A stretch of DNA of 64,000 nt from the NCBI RefSeq assembly GCF_029892565.1, contig NZ_JARXVH010000005.1:558001-622000 (forward strand). Direction: 5' to 3'. Shown here piece after piece: positions 55,156 to 63,466 of the stretch. Positions within the stretch are counted from its first letter, which is position 1; every line of letters begins with the position of its first letter. The stretch is from Streptomyces pseudovenezuelae. GTDB taxonomy: Bacteria > Actinomycetota > Actinomycetes > Streptomycetales > Streptomycetaceae. The position numbers and the translations under genes were made by a program. The notes beneath the pieces are model-generated. The model worked only from the letters and a program-made list of their open reading frames with translations, was not told the origin of the DNA and ran no database searches.

Positions 55156-57192
55156 GTGCCTCCACTCAACTTCCGGTCGCTCTACCAGCACGGCTTCGCA
55201 CGCGTCGCCGCCTGCACGGGCCACACCGTCATCGCGGACCCGCACGCCAACGCCGAGGCGGTGCTGCGCCACGCGCGCAGGTGCGCCGAGGAGGGCGTGG
55301 CCGTCGCCGTCTTCCCGGAGATGGTGCTGTGCGGCTACTCGATCGAGGACCTGCTGCTCCAGGACGCACTGCTCGACCAGGTCGAGGAGGCGCTGCGGGA
55401 CGTGGTGACGGGCTCGGCTGACCTGCTGCCGGTCCTGGTCGTCGGCGCCCCGCTGCGCCACCGCGACCGGGTCTACAACTGCGCGGTGATCATGCACCGC
55501 GGCCGGGTCCTGGGCGTCGTACCGAAGTCGTATCCGCCCAACTACCGGGAGTTCTACGAGCGTCGGCAGATCGCGTCGGGTGACGGCGAGCGCGGCGGCA
55601 CGATCCGGGTCGGCGGGGAGTCCGTGCCGTTCGGCGTGGACCTGCTGTTCGCGGCGGACGACGTGCCCGGTCTGGTGCTGCACACGGAGATCTGCGAGGA
55701 CATGTGGGTGCCGGTCCCGCCGAGCGCCGAGGCGGCCCTCGCGGGCGCGACCGTCCTCGCCAACCTCTCCGGCAGCCCGATCACCGTCGGCCGGGCCGAG
55801 GACCGCAAGCTGCTGGCCCGCTCGGCGTCCGGGCGCTGCCTGGCCGCGTACGTCTACGCGGCGGCCGGGCTCGGCGAGTCGACCACCGACCTGTCCTGGG
55901 ACGGCCAGACCCTGATCTACGAGAACGGGGTGCTCCTCGCCGAGTCCGAACGCTTCCCGCTGGACGACCAGTTCGCGGTGGCCGACATCGACCTCGACCT
56001 GCTGCGGCAGGAACGGCAGCGGATGGGCACGTTCGACGACAACCGCCGTACGCACGCGGCCCGTACGTCCGACTTCCGCACGGTGTCCTTCGAACTCACC
56101 CCGCCCACCGGGGACTTGGGTCTGCGGCGGCGCATCGAACGCTTCCCGTTCGTGCCGGCGGACGCCGACCGGCTGGCCCTGGACTGCTACGAGGCGTACA
56201 ACATCCAGGTCGCGGGCCTGCAGCAGCGGCTCGCGTCGATCGGTGGCCCGAAGGTCGTCATCGGGGTGTCCGGCGGCCTCGACTCCACACACGCGCTGAT
56301 CGTCGCCGCCCGCGCGATGGACCGTGCGGGGCGTCCGCGCAGCGACATCCTGGCCTGGACGCTGCCCGGGTTCGCGACGAGCGACCACACGAAGGACAAC
56401 GCGCACAAGCTGATGGCCGCGCTCGGCGTCACCGCGGCCGAGTTGGACATCACGCCGACCGCCCGTCTGATGCTGAAGGAGATGGGCCACCCCTTCGCCG
56501 CCGGTGAGCCGGTGTACGACATCACCTTCGAGAACGTGCAGGCGGGCCTGCGCACGGACTACCTCTTCCGGCTCGCCAACCAGCGCGGCGGCATCGTCCT
56601 CGGCACCGGTGACCTCTCCGAGCTGGCGCTCGGCTGGTCCACGTACGGCGTGGGCGACCAGATGAGTCACTACAACGTCAACTCCGGCGTGCCGAAGACG
56701 CTGATCCAGCATCTGATCCGGTGGGTCATCGACAGCGGGCAGTTCGGCGAGGAGGCGGGCAAGATCCTCGCCGCGATCCTCGACACGGAGATCAGCCCGG
56801 AGCTGGTGCCGGGCGAGGAGATGCAGTCGACCGAGTCGAAGATCGGCCCGTACGCCCTGCACGACTTCACGCTCTTCCACGTCCTGCGCTACGGCTTCCG
56901 CCCGTCGAAGATCGCCTTCCTGGCGTGGCACGCGTGGCACGACGCGGACGCGGGCGCGTGGCCGCCGGGCTTCCCCGAGGCGAAGCGCGTGGCCTACGAC
57001 CTGCCGGAGATCCGACGCTGGCTGGAGGTCTTCTGCCGGCGCTTCTTCGCGTTCGCCCAGTTCAAGCGCTCGGCGATGCCGAACGGGCCGAAGGTGTCGG
57101 CGGGGGGTTCGCTGTCGCCGCGGGGTGACTGGCGGGCGCCGTCGGACAGTTCGGCGACGGTGTGGCTACGGGATCTGGCTCGCTTCGATTAG
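55156..57192 (+). CDS. nadE: glutamine-dependent NAD+ synthetase
   Basis: A 678-residue two-domain enzyme, close in size to the M. tuberculosis protein, that uses glutamine to amidate deamido-NAD+. The N-terminal nitrilase-type glutaminase has the triad Glu55 (VFPEMVLCG), Lys124 (VVPKSYPPNY) and Cys180 (HTEICEDMW). The C-terminal synthetase has the ATP pyrophosphatase loop VIGVSGGLDSTHALIV near residue 372 and GTGDLSELALGWSTYG. GTG 55156 gives the normal N-terminus; with no ribosome site and a close -10 element, the mRNA is probably leaderless. Being glutamine-fed, it is linked to the nitrogen genes nearby only through metabolism. Confidence 0.95.
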   Translation: MPPLNFRSLYQHGFARVAACTGHTVIADPHANAEAVLRHARRCAEEGVAVAVFPEMVLCGYSIEDLLLQDALLDQVEEALRDVVTGSADLLPVLVVGAPLRHRDRVYNCAVIMHRGRVLGVVPKSYPPNYREFYERRQIASGDGERGGTIRVGGESVPFGVDLLFAADDVPGLVLHTEICEDMWVPVPPSAEAALAGATVLANLSGSPITVGRAEDRKLLARSASGRCLAAYVYAAAGLGESTTDLSWDGQTLIYENGVLLAESERFPLDDQFAVADIDLDLLRQERQRMGTFDDNRRTHAARTSDFRTVSFELTPPTGDLGLRRRIERFPFVPADADRLALDCYEAYNIQVAGLQQRLASIGGPKVVIGVSGGLDSTHALIVAARAMDRAGRPRSDILAWTLPGFATSDHTKDNAHKLMAALGVTAAELDITPTARLMLKEMGHPFAAGEPVYDITFENVQAGLRTDYLFRLANQRGGIVLGTGDLSELALGWSTYGVGDQMSHYNVNSGVPKTLIQHLIRWVIDSGQFGEEAGKILAAILDTEISPELVPGEEMQSTESKIGPYALHDFTLFHVLRYGFRPSKIAFLAWHAWHDADAGAWPPGFPEAKRVAYDLPEIRRWLEVFCRRFFAFAQFKRSAMPNGPKVSAGGSLSPRGDWRAPSDSSATVWLRDLARFD

Positions 57193-57222
57193 TCCCGTGC
57201 GCGCCGGTGGGGGTACGCGCCC

Positions 57223-57283
57223 CTGGGGGCTGTGCCCCCAGACCCGCATCGGCCCGAGGGGCCTCGTCCTCAAACGCCGGACG
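57223..57283 (-). repeat. dispersed Streptomyces intergenic repeat (family B, copy 2)
   Basis: Reverse-orientation partner of 5180-5241. It contains the hairpin CTGGGGGC-TGT-GCCCCCAG (57223-57241) and ends in the CGTCCGGCGTTTGAGGACGA core. It lies 31 bases after the nadE stop and probably serves as its terminator. Confidence 0.75.
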
Positions 57284-57309
57284 AGATGAGATTGCCGGGA
57301 CTTGGTCCA

Positions 57310-57330
57310 GGGGGCGGCGGCACCGCCCCC
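57310..57330. terminator. hairpin between convergent nadE and MFS genes
   Basis: GGGGGCGG (57310-57317) and CCGCCCCC (57323-57330) form an 8-bp GC stem with a five-base loop, 25 bases after the MFS stop. Confidence 0.65.
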
Positions 57331-57354
57331 GCGACCCGGCCAGCAAGCAGCAGC

Positions 57355-58575
57355 TCAGGACCGCAACGCCCGCTCCCGCTCCGGCACATGGCCCGCGACC
57401 ACGCGCTCGCGACCGCTGCTCGACACGCCTCGCCGGCGGTCGACCACGTACGCCACGCCGGCAACTCCCAGTCCCAGTACGGCCAGTCCCGCACCGACAA
57501 CCGCCGGAGATGTCACGCCGAAGCCTGCGGCCAGTGCAAGGCCTCCGATCCACGCGCCACCGGCGTTGGCCAGGTTGAACGCGGCCTGGTTGGCGGAGGA
57601 CGCCAGCGACGGGGCCGAGGACGCCTTTTCCATCACCATCAGCAGCAGCGGCGAACTGGTCACGAACGCTGCCGTGCCCAGAAGGACCACCCCGAGCGGT
57701 GCGCTCCACGCCGTTGCCATCAGCGCCGGGAACAGGGCCAGGACCACGGCCAGGGACACCAGGCCGCCGACCAGCGTGCCGCGCATCGAGCGGTCCGCCA
57801 GGCGTCCGCCCAGCAGGTTGCCCGCCGTCGCGCCGACACCGAACAGGGCCAGCAGCAGCGTCACGCTGGAGTCGGCGTACCCGGCGGCGTCCGTCAGCAT
57901 CGGCGTGATGTAGCTGTACGCGGCGAACAGCGCGCCGAAGCCGGCGACCGTCGTGCCGAGGGCGAGCCAGACCGGGAGCGAGCGCAGGGCGGCCATCTCA
58001 CCGCGCAGGCCGGCGGAGGACTCGTGGGTGCCGTCGCGCGGGACGAGCAGGGCCAGGGACACGACCGCCAGGACGCCGATCACGCTGACGCCGAGGAAGG
58101 TGGAGCGCCAGCCGAGGTGCTGGCCCATGAGCGTGGCGACGGGCACGCCCGCGATGTTGGCGATGGTCAGGCCGAGGAACATCAGCGAGACCGCGCGGGC
58201 CTTGCGCTCGGGGGCCGCGAGCCCGGTGGCGACGACCGCGCCGACACCGAAGAAGGCGCCGTGCGGGAGGCCGCTGAGGAAGCGGGCCGCGAGCAGCCAG
58301 TCGTAGTCGGGGGCGAACGCGGAGAGGGTGTTGCCCGCGATGAACAGGAGCATCAGGCCGATCAGGACCTTGCGGCGGGACATGCGCGCGGTGACGGCGG
58401 CCAGCAGCGGCGCGCCGATCACCACGCCGAGCGCGTACGCCGAGACCAGGTGTCCTGCCGTGGGGATGGAGACGTGGAGGTCGTCCGCGACGTCGGGCAG
58501 CAGGCCCATCATCACGAACTCGGTGGTGCCTATGCCGAATGCGCCGACGGCCAGCGCGAGCAGGGCCAGGGGCAT
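57355..58575 (-). CDS. MFS transporter, DHA1 (Cml/AraJ-like) family
   Basis: A 406-residue 12-helix exporter. The opening LALAVGAFGIGTTEFVMMGL and the motif AVTARMSRRKVLIGLM place it with the drug:H+ antiporter-1 group related to chloramphenicol and arabinose-efflux proteins. ATG 58575 gives this normal start; GTG 58617 would add 14 residues. The substrate is unknown. The gene is convergent with nadE and is preceded by about 100 bases before the next gene's stop. No regulator is adjacent on its own strand. Confidence 0.9.
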   Translation of the reverse strand: MPLALLALAVGAFGIGTTEFVMMGLLPDVADDLHVSIPTAGHLVSAYALGVVIGAPLLAAVTARMSRRKVLIGLMLLFIAGNTLSAFAPDYDWLLAARFLSGLPHGAFFGVGAVVATGLAAPERKARAVSLMFLGLTIANIAGVPVATLMGQHLGWRSTFLGVSVIGVLAVVSLALLVPRDGTHESSAGLRGEMAALRSLPVWLALGTTVAGFGALFAAYSYITPMLTDAAGYADSSVTLLLALFGVGATAGNLLGGRLADRSMRGTLVGGLVSLAVVLALFPALMATAWSAPLGVVLLGTAAFVTSSPLLLMVMEKASSAPSLASSANQAAFNLANAGGAWIGGLALAAGFGVTSPAVVGAGLAVLGLGVAGVAYVVDRRRGVSSSGRERVVAGHVPERERALRS

Positions 58576-58683
58576 GGAGGTGCCTGTGCCTTTCAAAGGG
58601 TGCGGTGTTCTGTCCACTGTATGTTCATGAACGGAACAAAGCCTCCCCGGCCCAGTATTCCGGCAGGTTAAGAACGTATGTAA

Positions 58684-59733
58684 TCAGGAGCCGGTGTCGA
58701 GCTTCACACGCGCCGCCACCGGCAGGTGATCGCTCCCGGTCTGCGGCAGCGTCCACGAGCTCACCGGCTCGATGCCCTGGACCATGATCTGGTCGATCCG
58801 GGCCATCGGGAACCCGGCCGGCCAGCTGAACCCGAAGCCGCTGCCCGCCGCGCCCTGCGTGGAGCGCATCTGGGCGGTGACGGCGTTGAGGGAGCGGTCG
58901 TTCATGGTGCCGTTGAGGTCGCCGAGCAGGATCTTGCGGGGCAGTTGCTCGTCGGCGATGGCCTCGCCCAGCGCGTCGGCGCTCTTGTCGCGCTGCCGGG
59001 CGGTGAACCCGGCCTCCAGCTTCACCCGTACCGAGGGCAGATGGGCGACGTACACCGCGATCCGGCCCTCGGGCGTGGTCACGGTGGCGCGCATGGCGCG
59101 GGTCCAGCCCAGCTTGATGTCGACGGACTTGACGCCGGTCAGCGGGTCCTTGCTCCACAGCCCGACCGTGCCCTGCACCGAGTGGTACTTGTACGTCGAC
59201 GCCAGCGCCTTCTCGTAGACCGGGACCTCGGAGGCGGTGAGCTCCTCCAGGGCCACCACGTCGGCGCCGGACGCGGCCACGTCGCGGGCGGTGCCGGAGG
59301 GGTCGGGGTTGTCGGCGTTGACGTTGTGGGTGGCGACGGTGAGGTCGCCGCCGGTGCCGGTCTTGTCGGTGAGCAGGCCACCGAAGACGTTCAGCCAGAC
59401 GGCGGCGGTCAGCACCACCGCGATCAGGGCGGTCGCGCTCTTTCGTACCAGGGCGAGCACCAGCAGCACCGGGACGAGCACGCCCAGCCAGGGCAGGAAG
59501 GTCTCGGTGAGGCTGCCCAGGTTGCCGATCACGTTCGGGATCTGCGCGTGCAGCAGCATGACCAGAGCGAGGAGCAGCGCGATCGCGGCGAGGATGATGC
59601 CGCGCCGCCAGATTCTGGGATCCCCGCGCCAGCCGGCGACCAGTCGGTTCAGCAGGCGCCGGACGCGGTCTCCCCGGCGTTCGGGCCCCGACCCGCCGCC
59701 GTCCGTCTCCGTCACATAAGCCTGCTGCGCCAT
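58684..59733 (-). CDS. membrane-anchored endonuclease/exonuclease/phosphatase-fold protein
   Basis: A 349-residue protein with three hydrophobic segments between about residues 45 and 125 and a C-terminal EEP domain that should lie outside the membrane. EEP motifs are THNVNADNPD, VVALEELTASE, LLGDLNGTMNDRS and the terminal GSDHLPVAA, giving a complete set of metal and catalytic residues. Substrates of this fold range from DNA to phospholipids and inositol phosphates; the location suggests an extracellular substrate. GAGG lies seven bases before ATG 59733. No operon partner is evident. Confidence 0.9.
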   Translation of the reverse strand: MAQQAYVTETDGGGSGPERRGDRVRRLLNRLVAGWRGDPRIWRRGIILAAIALLLALVMLLHAQIPNVIGNLGSLTETFLPWLGVLVPVLLVLALVRKSATALIAVVLTAAVWLNVFGGLLTDKTGTGGDLTVATHNVNADNPDPSGTARDVAASGADVVALEELTASEVPVYEKALASTYKYHSVQGTVGLWSKDPLTGVKSVDIKLGWTRAMRATVTTPEGRIAVYVAHLPSVRVKLEAGFTARQRDKSADALGEAIADEQLPRKILLGDLNGTMNDRSLNAVTAQMRSTQGAAGSGFGFSWPAGFPMARIDQIMVQGIEPVSSWTLPQTGSDHLPVAARVKLDTGS

Positions 59734-59937
59734 ACCGTCGCCTCACTACCTGCCGTGCGCACCGTTCGTTCCCGCGTCATACGACCCTAGGGGATGATCG
59801 GTTCCCGACCCGCCGTCCCATGACGGCCGTACGGGCACGAGGACGACGAAGCGGGCGCGGGGAGTTCCGGGGACCGCTGGTGAAAGCGCGCTCTGTGACG
59901 TAACGCGCACATTCACGCGTTCAGGCTCACGCGACTC

Positions 59938-60570
59938 CTACGGCGTGGTCGGCGGGCTGACGGGCCGTAGTCCCGCGAGGAGGGTGTCCACGATCTGTTC
60001 GGACAGGCCCGCGGGGAGGTCGCCGTCGTGGCGCATGACGGAGCGCAGGAGCATCGGGCCGACGAACAGGTCGTTCATCAGCTCGGGGTCGAGGTCCGGG
60101 CGCAGTTCGCCGTTCTCCTGGCCGCGGCGCAGGATGTCCACCGCCTTGCGGCGGCGGGGCTCCACGACGGTCGACTGATAGGCGGCCCAGACCTTCGGGG
60201 TGCTCTTCATCTGCGCGAAGACGTTGTGCAGGAGCGCCGAGGACCGGGTCATCACGCCGCGCAGACGCAGTTGTTCGAGCATGGCGACGAGGTCGTCGCG
60301 CATGGAGGTGCCGGGCAGTTCGGGATCCGCCGGCTCGGCGGCGCGGACGACGTCGACGAACAGTTCCTCCTTGCCCGGCCAGCGACGGTAGATGGTGGCC
60401 TTGCCGACACCGGCGGTGCGGGCGATGCGCTCGATGGAGAGTTCGGCGAGGGGCACGCCCTCCTCCACGAGCTTCATCACGCCTTCGGTGATGGCACGTT
60501 CGACGGCCTCGCTGCGGGGGCGTCCCCTGGTGGGGGCCTCCTGCCGAGTCCCGTTGCCGGCAAGGCTCAC
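59938..60570 (-). CDS. TetR family transcriptional regulator
   Basis: A 210-residue TetR repressor. The HTH lies at about residues 25-70 (ELSIERIARTAGVGKATIYR then RWPGKEELFVDVV), and the helical C-terminal half contains a TetR_C-like domain. GTG 60570 has GGAG a few bases upstream. It sits 42 bases downstream of a DHA2 multidrug exporter gene on the same strand and is very likely co-transcribed with it; the operator at 62225-62247 would give repression of both. Confidence 0.9.
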   Translation of the reverse strand: MSLAGNGTRQEAPTRGRPRSEAVERAITEGVMKLVEEGVPLAELSIERIARTAGVGKATIYRRWPGKEELFVDVVRAAEPADPELPGTSMRDDLVAMLEQLRLRGVMTRSSALLHNVFAQMKSTPKVWAAYQSTVVEPRRRKAVDILRRGQENGELRPDLDPELMNDLFVGPMLLRSVMRHDGDLPAGLSEQIVDTLLAGLRPVSPPTTP

Positions 60571-60612
60571 GTCACTCCGTCCTTTCGCTGACCCCCCGAG
60601 CGATTGTCGCCG

Positions 60613-62202
60613 CTACTCGCCGACGACTGCCAATTCCGGCTGCTCCTCGCCCTGTTGGGCGACCGGCGGCTTGCCGGGCAGAAACAGGAACGCGACGACC
60701 GCGCCGATGATCGCGACGCCCGCGCCGCACAGCGCGGTGACGTGCATGGCGTGCAGGAACGCGTCGTTGGCGGGGGTGACGAGGGCCCTGCCCGGCGGGC
60801 CGAGCTTCGCGGCGACACCGAGGGTGGCCTCGATGGACTCGCCGGCCGTGTCCCTCAGGGCGGCCGGCACCGAGCCGAGCTTGCCCTCGATGCCGTTGCG
60901 GTAGGCCGTGGACAGCACCGAGCCGAGGACGGCGATGCCGAGGGCGCCGCCGACCTGGCGGAAGGTGTTGCTCAGGGCGGACGCGGAGCCCGCCTTCTCG
61001 CGCGGCAGGGCCTGCATGATGACGACGCTGGTCGGGGTCATGACGTGCGCCATGCCGGCGCCCATGAGGAAGAACACGACCTCCAGGAGCCAGATCGGCG
61101 TGTCCGCCTCGAAGCCCGCGAAAGCCGCGAGCGTCCCGGCGAGCAGCAGCAGGCCGACACCGGTCGTGACCTTGTTGCCGAACCGGTCGACGACCAGCCG
61201 GGCCCGCGGCGCGAAGATCATCTGCGCGGCGGCCAGCGGCAGCATCAGCAGACCGGTCTGCAACGGCGAGTAGCCGCGCACGCTCTGGGTGTAGAAGACC
61301 GAGAAGAAGGTCACGCCCATCAGCGCGAAGAAGACCAGCGCGATGGCGGCGATCGCGGCCGAGAACACCTTGTTCTTGAAGTACGTGACGTCGATGGACG
61401 GGTGGTCGCTGCGCTTCTCGAACCAGACGAACCCGGCCAGCACGACGACACCGGCGATGATCGTCGACAGCACCTTGGGCGCCGTGAAGTCGGCCAGCTC
61501 GCCGCCCTCGATGATGCCGTAGACCAGCAGGACGAGGCCGACGACGGACAGCACGACGCCGACCGGGTCGAGGCGGCCGGGCTTCGGATCGCGGGAGTCG
61601 GGCACCAGCCAGACCATCAGCACGACCGCGAGCAGCACGATCGGCACGTTGATCAGGAAGACGGAGCCCCACCAGAAGTGGTCGAGGAGCACGCCGCCGG
61701 TGATCGGGCCGATGGCGATGGCGAGGCCGACACCGCCGGCCCAGATGCCGATCGCCTTGGGCTGCTCCTCGCGCTCGAAGACGTTCATCAGGACGGCGAG
61801 GGTGGCGGGCATGACGAAGGCGGCGCCGAGCGCCATCAGCGCCCGGTAGGCGATGAGTTGCGTCGGCGAGCCGGACTCGGCGGCCAGCGCGGAGCCGATG
61901 CCGAACACGACGAGCCCGCCGAGCAGGACCTTCTTGCGGCCGATCCGGTCGCCGAGGAGGCCGGCGGTGAACAGCAGGCCGGCGAAGACGAGCGTGTAGG
62001 CGTTGATCGCCCACTCCAGCTCGCTCTGCGTGGCGCCCAGGCCGGTGGGGGCCGGGGTCGAGATCGTCTTGATGGCGACGTTCAGGATCGAGTTGTCGAG
62101 CACCACGATCAGCAGGCTCAGCATCAGAACGCCGAGGATCGCCCAACGGCGCCGGTGCACCGCCTCCGGTATGCGGGAGACGGGGACGGATGGAGTGGTC
62201 AT
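60613..62202 (-). CDS. MFS multidrug exporter, DHA2 (14-helix) family
   Basis: A 529-residue 14-helix transporter of the EmrB/QacA family. VVLDNSILNVAIKTI (DHA2 motif D-like) is in helix 1, GDRIGRKKVLLGGLVVFGIG is the A motif and GIWAGGVGLAIAIGPITGGV is motif C, typical of antiporter-direction drug export. There is no Shine-Dalgarno before ATG 62202, and TAGCCT on the coding strand lies seven bases upstream, so the message may be leaderless. A 23-base dyad lies just further upstream. It forms an operon with the following TetR gene. Confidence 0.92.
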   Translation of the reverse strand: MTTPSVPVSRIPEAVHRRRWAILGVLMLSLLIVVLDNSILNVAIKTISTPAPTGLGATQSELEWAINAYTLVFAGLLFTAGLLGDRIGRKKVLLGGLVVFGIGSALAAESGSPTQLIAYRALMALGAAFVMPATLAVLMNVFEREEQPKAIGIWAGGVGLAIAIGPITGGVLLDHFWWGSVFLINVPIVLLAVVLMVWLVPDSRDPKPGRLDPVGVVLSVVGLVLLVYGIIEGGELADFTAPKVLSTIIAGVVVLAGFVWFEKRSDHPSIDVTYFKNKVFSAAIAAIALVFFALMGVTFFSVFYTQSVRGYSPLQTGLLMLPLAAAQMIFAPRARLVVDRFGNKVTTGVGLLLLAGTLAAFAGFEADTPIWLLEVVFFLMGAGMAHVMTPTSVVIMQALPREKAGSASALSNTFRQVGGALGIAVLGSVLSTAYRNGIEGKLGSVPAALRDTAGESIEATLGVAAKLGPPGRALVTPANDAFLHAMHVTALCGAGVAIIGAVVAFLFLPGKPPVAQQGEEQPELAVVGE

Positions 62203-62224
62203 ACGGATCAGGCTAGGCAAATTT

Positions 62225-62247
62225 CGATACGGGACGGTCTCGTATCG
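62225..62247. promoter_or_regulatory. TetR operator in front of the DHA2 exporter gene
   Basis: CGATACG-GGACGGTCT-CGTATCG: 11-base arms with a single mismatch about a central G (GATACG...CGTATC core). It lies 23-45 bases upstream of the exporter ATG, overlapping the likely promoter, and suits the TetR protein encoded downstream. Confidence 0.75.
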
Positions 62248-62408
62248 TAAATCTTTTACCCATCTCTTACGTGCGCCACCGCCCGCTCCCCCACCCGCTC
62301 CCGGGAGTGACGGAGACCCCTCTGGCCCTCCCTGGCACGAGGTGCCACCATGGAGGTGATCCGGGGACACCGTCAGGGTGCCTCGAGATGACCGAAGGAG
62401 CCGTTGCA

Positions 62409-63284
62409 ATGACGCAGCTTTCGGCTGCCCCGACTGTGCACAACAGCCCCTCCGACGGCAGCAAGGCGCTGTACGGAGGCAAGGGCACACGCCGTATCAC
62501 CGTGCGCGACATCGCCCTCGCCAAGGACCGTGGCGAGAAGTGGCCCATGCTCACCGCCTACGACGCGATGACCGCGTCCGTCTTCGACGAGGCCGGGATC
62601 CCGGTGATCCTCGTCGGTGACTCGGCGGGCAACTGCCACCTCGGGTACGAGACGACCGTACCCGTCACCCTCGACGAGATGACCATGCTCTCGGCGGCCG
62701 TGGTCCGCGGCACGACCCGCTCCCTGATCGTCGGCGACCTGCCGTTCGGCTCCTACCAGGAGGGTCCGGTGCAGGCGCTGCGCTCGGCGACCCGGCTGGT
62801 CAAGGAGGCCGGGGTGGGCGCCGTGAAGCTGGAGGGCGGCGAGCGCTCGCACGAGCAGATCCGCCTCCTGGTGGAGGCCGGCATCCCGGTCATGGCGCAC
62901 ATCGGCCTGACCCCGCAGTCCGTGAACGCCATGGGCTACCGGGTGCAGGGACGCGGCGAGGAGGCGGCCCAGCAGCTGCTGCGGGACGCGAAGGCCGTGC
63001 AGGACGCGGGCGCGTTCGCGGTGGTCCTGGAGCTGGTGCCGGCGGAGCTGGCGGCCGAGGTGACGCGCGTGCTGCACATCCCGACGGTCGGCATCGGCGC
63101 GGGCGCGGAGACCGACGCGCAGGTGCTGGTCTGGACGGACATGCTCGGGCTGACGCCGGGGCGGGTGCCGAAGTTCGTGAAGCAGTACGCCGATCTTCGT
63201 ACGGTCATGGGCGACGCGGTGAAGGCGTTCGCCGAGGACGTCGTCGGCGGAACGTTCCCGCTGGACGAGCACTCCGTCCACTAG
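62409..63284 (+). CDS. panB: 3-methyl-2-oxobutanoate hydroxymethyltransferase
   Basis: A 291-residue enzyme of pantothenate/CoA synthesis: it transfers a hydroxymethyl group from methylene-tetrahydrofolate to 3-methyl-2-oxobutanoate, giving ketopantoate. The TIM-barrel motifs are MLTAYDAMTASVFDEAGIPV, VGDSAGNCHLGYETT (metal-binding Asp), GAVKLEGGE and HIGLTPQSVNAMGYRVQG, with VGIGAGAETDAQVLVWTDML near the end. A 30-residue N-terminal extension precedes the barrel. ATG 62409 has GAAGGAG upstream; ATG 62388 is an in-frame alternative. A small dyad, TGGCAC-GAG-GTGCCA (62333-62347), lies in the leader. It is divergent from the DHA2 exporter gene. Confidence 0.96.
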   Translation: MTQLSAAPTVHNSPSDGSKALYGGKGTRRITVRDIALAKDRGEKWPMLTAYDAMTASVFDEAGIPVILVGDSAGNCHLGYETTVPVTLDEMTMLSAAVVRGTTRSLIVGDLPFGSYQEGPVQALRSATRLVKEAGVGAVKLEGGERSHEQIRLLVEAGIPVMAHIGLTPQSVNAMGYRVQGRGEEAAQQLLRDAKAVQDAGAFAVVLELVPAELAAEVTRVLHIPTVGIGAGAETDAQVLVWTDMLGLTPGRVPKFVKQYADLRTVMGDAVKAFAEDVVGGTFPLDEHSVH

Positions 63285-63301
63285 AGCCATCGCGGCACAG
63301 A

Positions 63302-63337
63302 GACAGCCCGCCGATCTTCCCCCGTCGGCGGGCTGTC
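63302..63337 (+). terminator. panB terminator
   Basis: GACAGCCCGCCGA (63302-63314) pairs exactly with TCGGCGGGCTGTC (63325-63337) around a 10-base loop, followed by GCCTTTGTC. Confidence 0.9.
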
Positions 63338-63390
63338 GCCTTTGTCGGGTTCAGGTCGGTTCCTTTGGGTTCGTATCGGTCGGATGTCGG

Positions 63391-63445
63391 CACCGACAGG
63401 TCACCGACATATCTCTGTCGGTGACCTGTCGGTGGTTTGTCGGTG
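63391..63445 (+). promoter_or_regulatory. phased array of five TGTCGGTG half-sites before an ABC transporter gene
   Basis: CACCGACA at 63391-63398 and 63402-63409, and the inverse TGTCGGTG at 63416-63423, 63427-63434 and 63438-63445. Units repeat every 11 bases on each side of a 6-base centre, giving a perfect 19-base inverted repeat (63391-63409 with 63416-63434) plus one extra unit. It ends 21 bases before the transporter start, ideal for repression by a cooperatively binding dimer. Confidence 0.8.
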
Positions 63446-63466
63446 GGCCCTGGCACCGTTCTCGGC

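Noticed and set aside
53002..56940. Minus-strand open frame of about 1300 codons opposite the sedolisin and nadE genes
   Set aside because: Low-complexity Val/Arg/Gly composition, no motifs, and it spans two well-defined genes and a terminator on the other strand.
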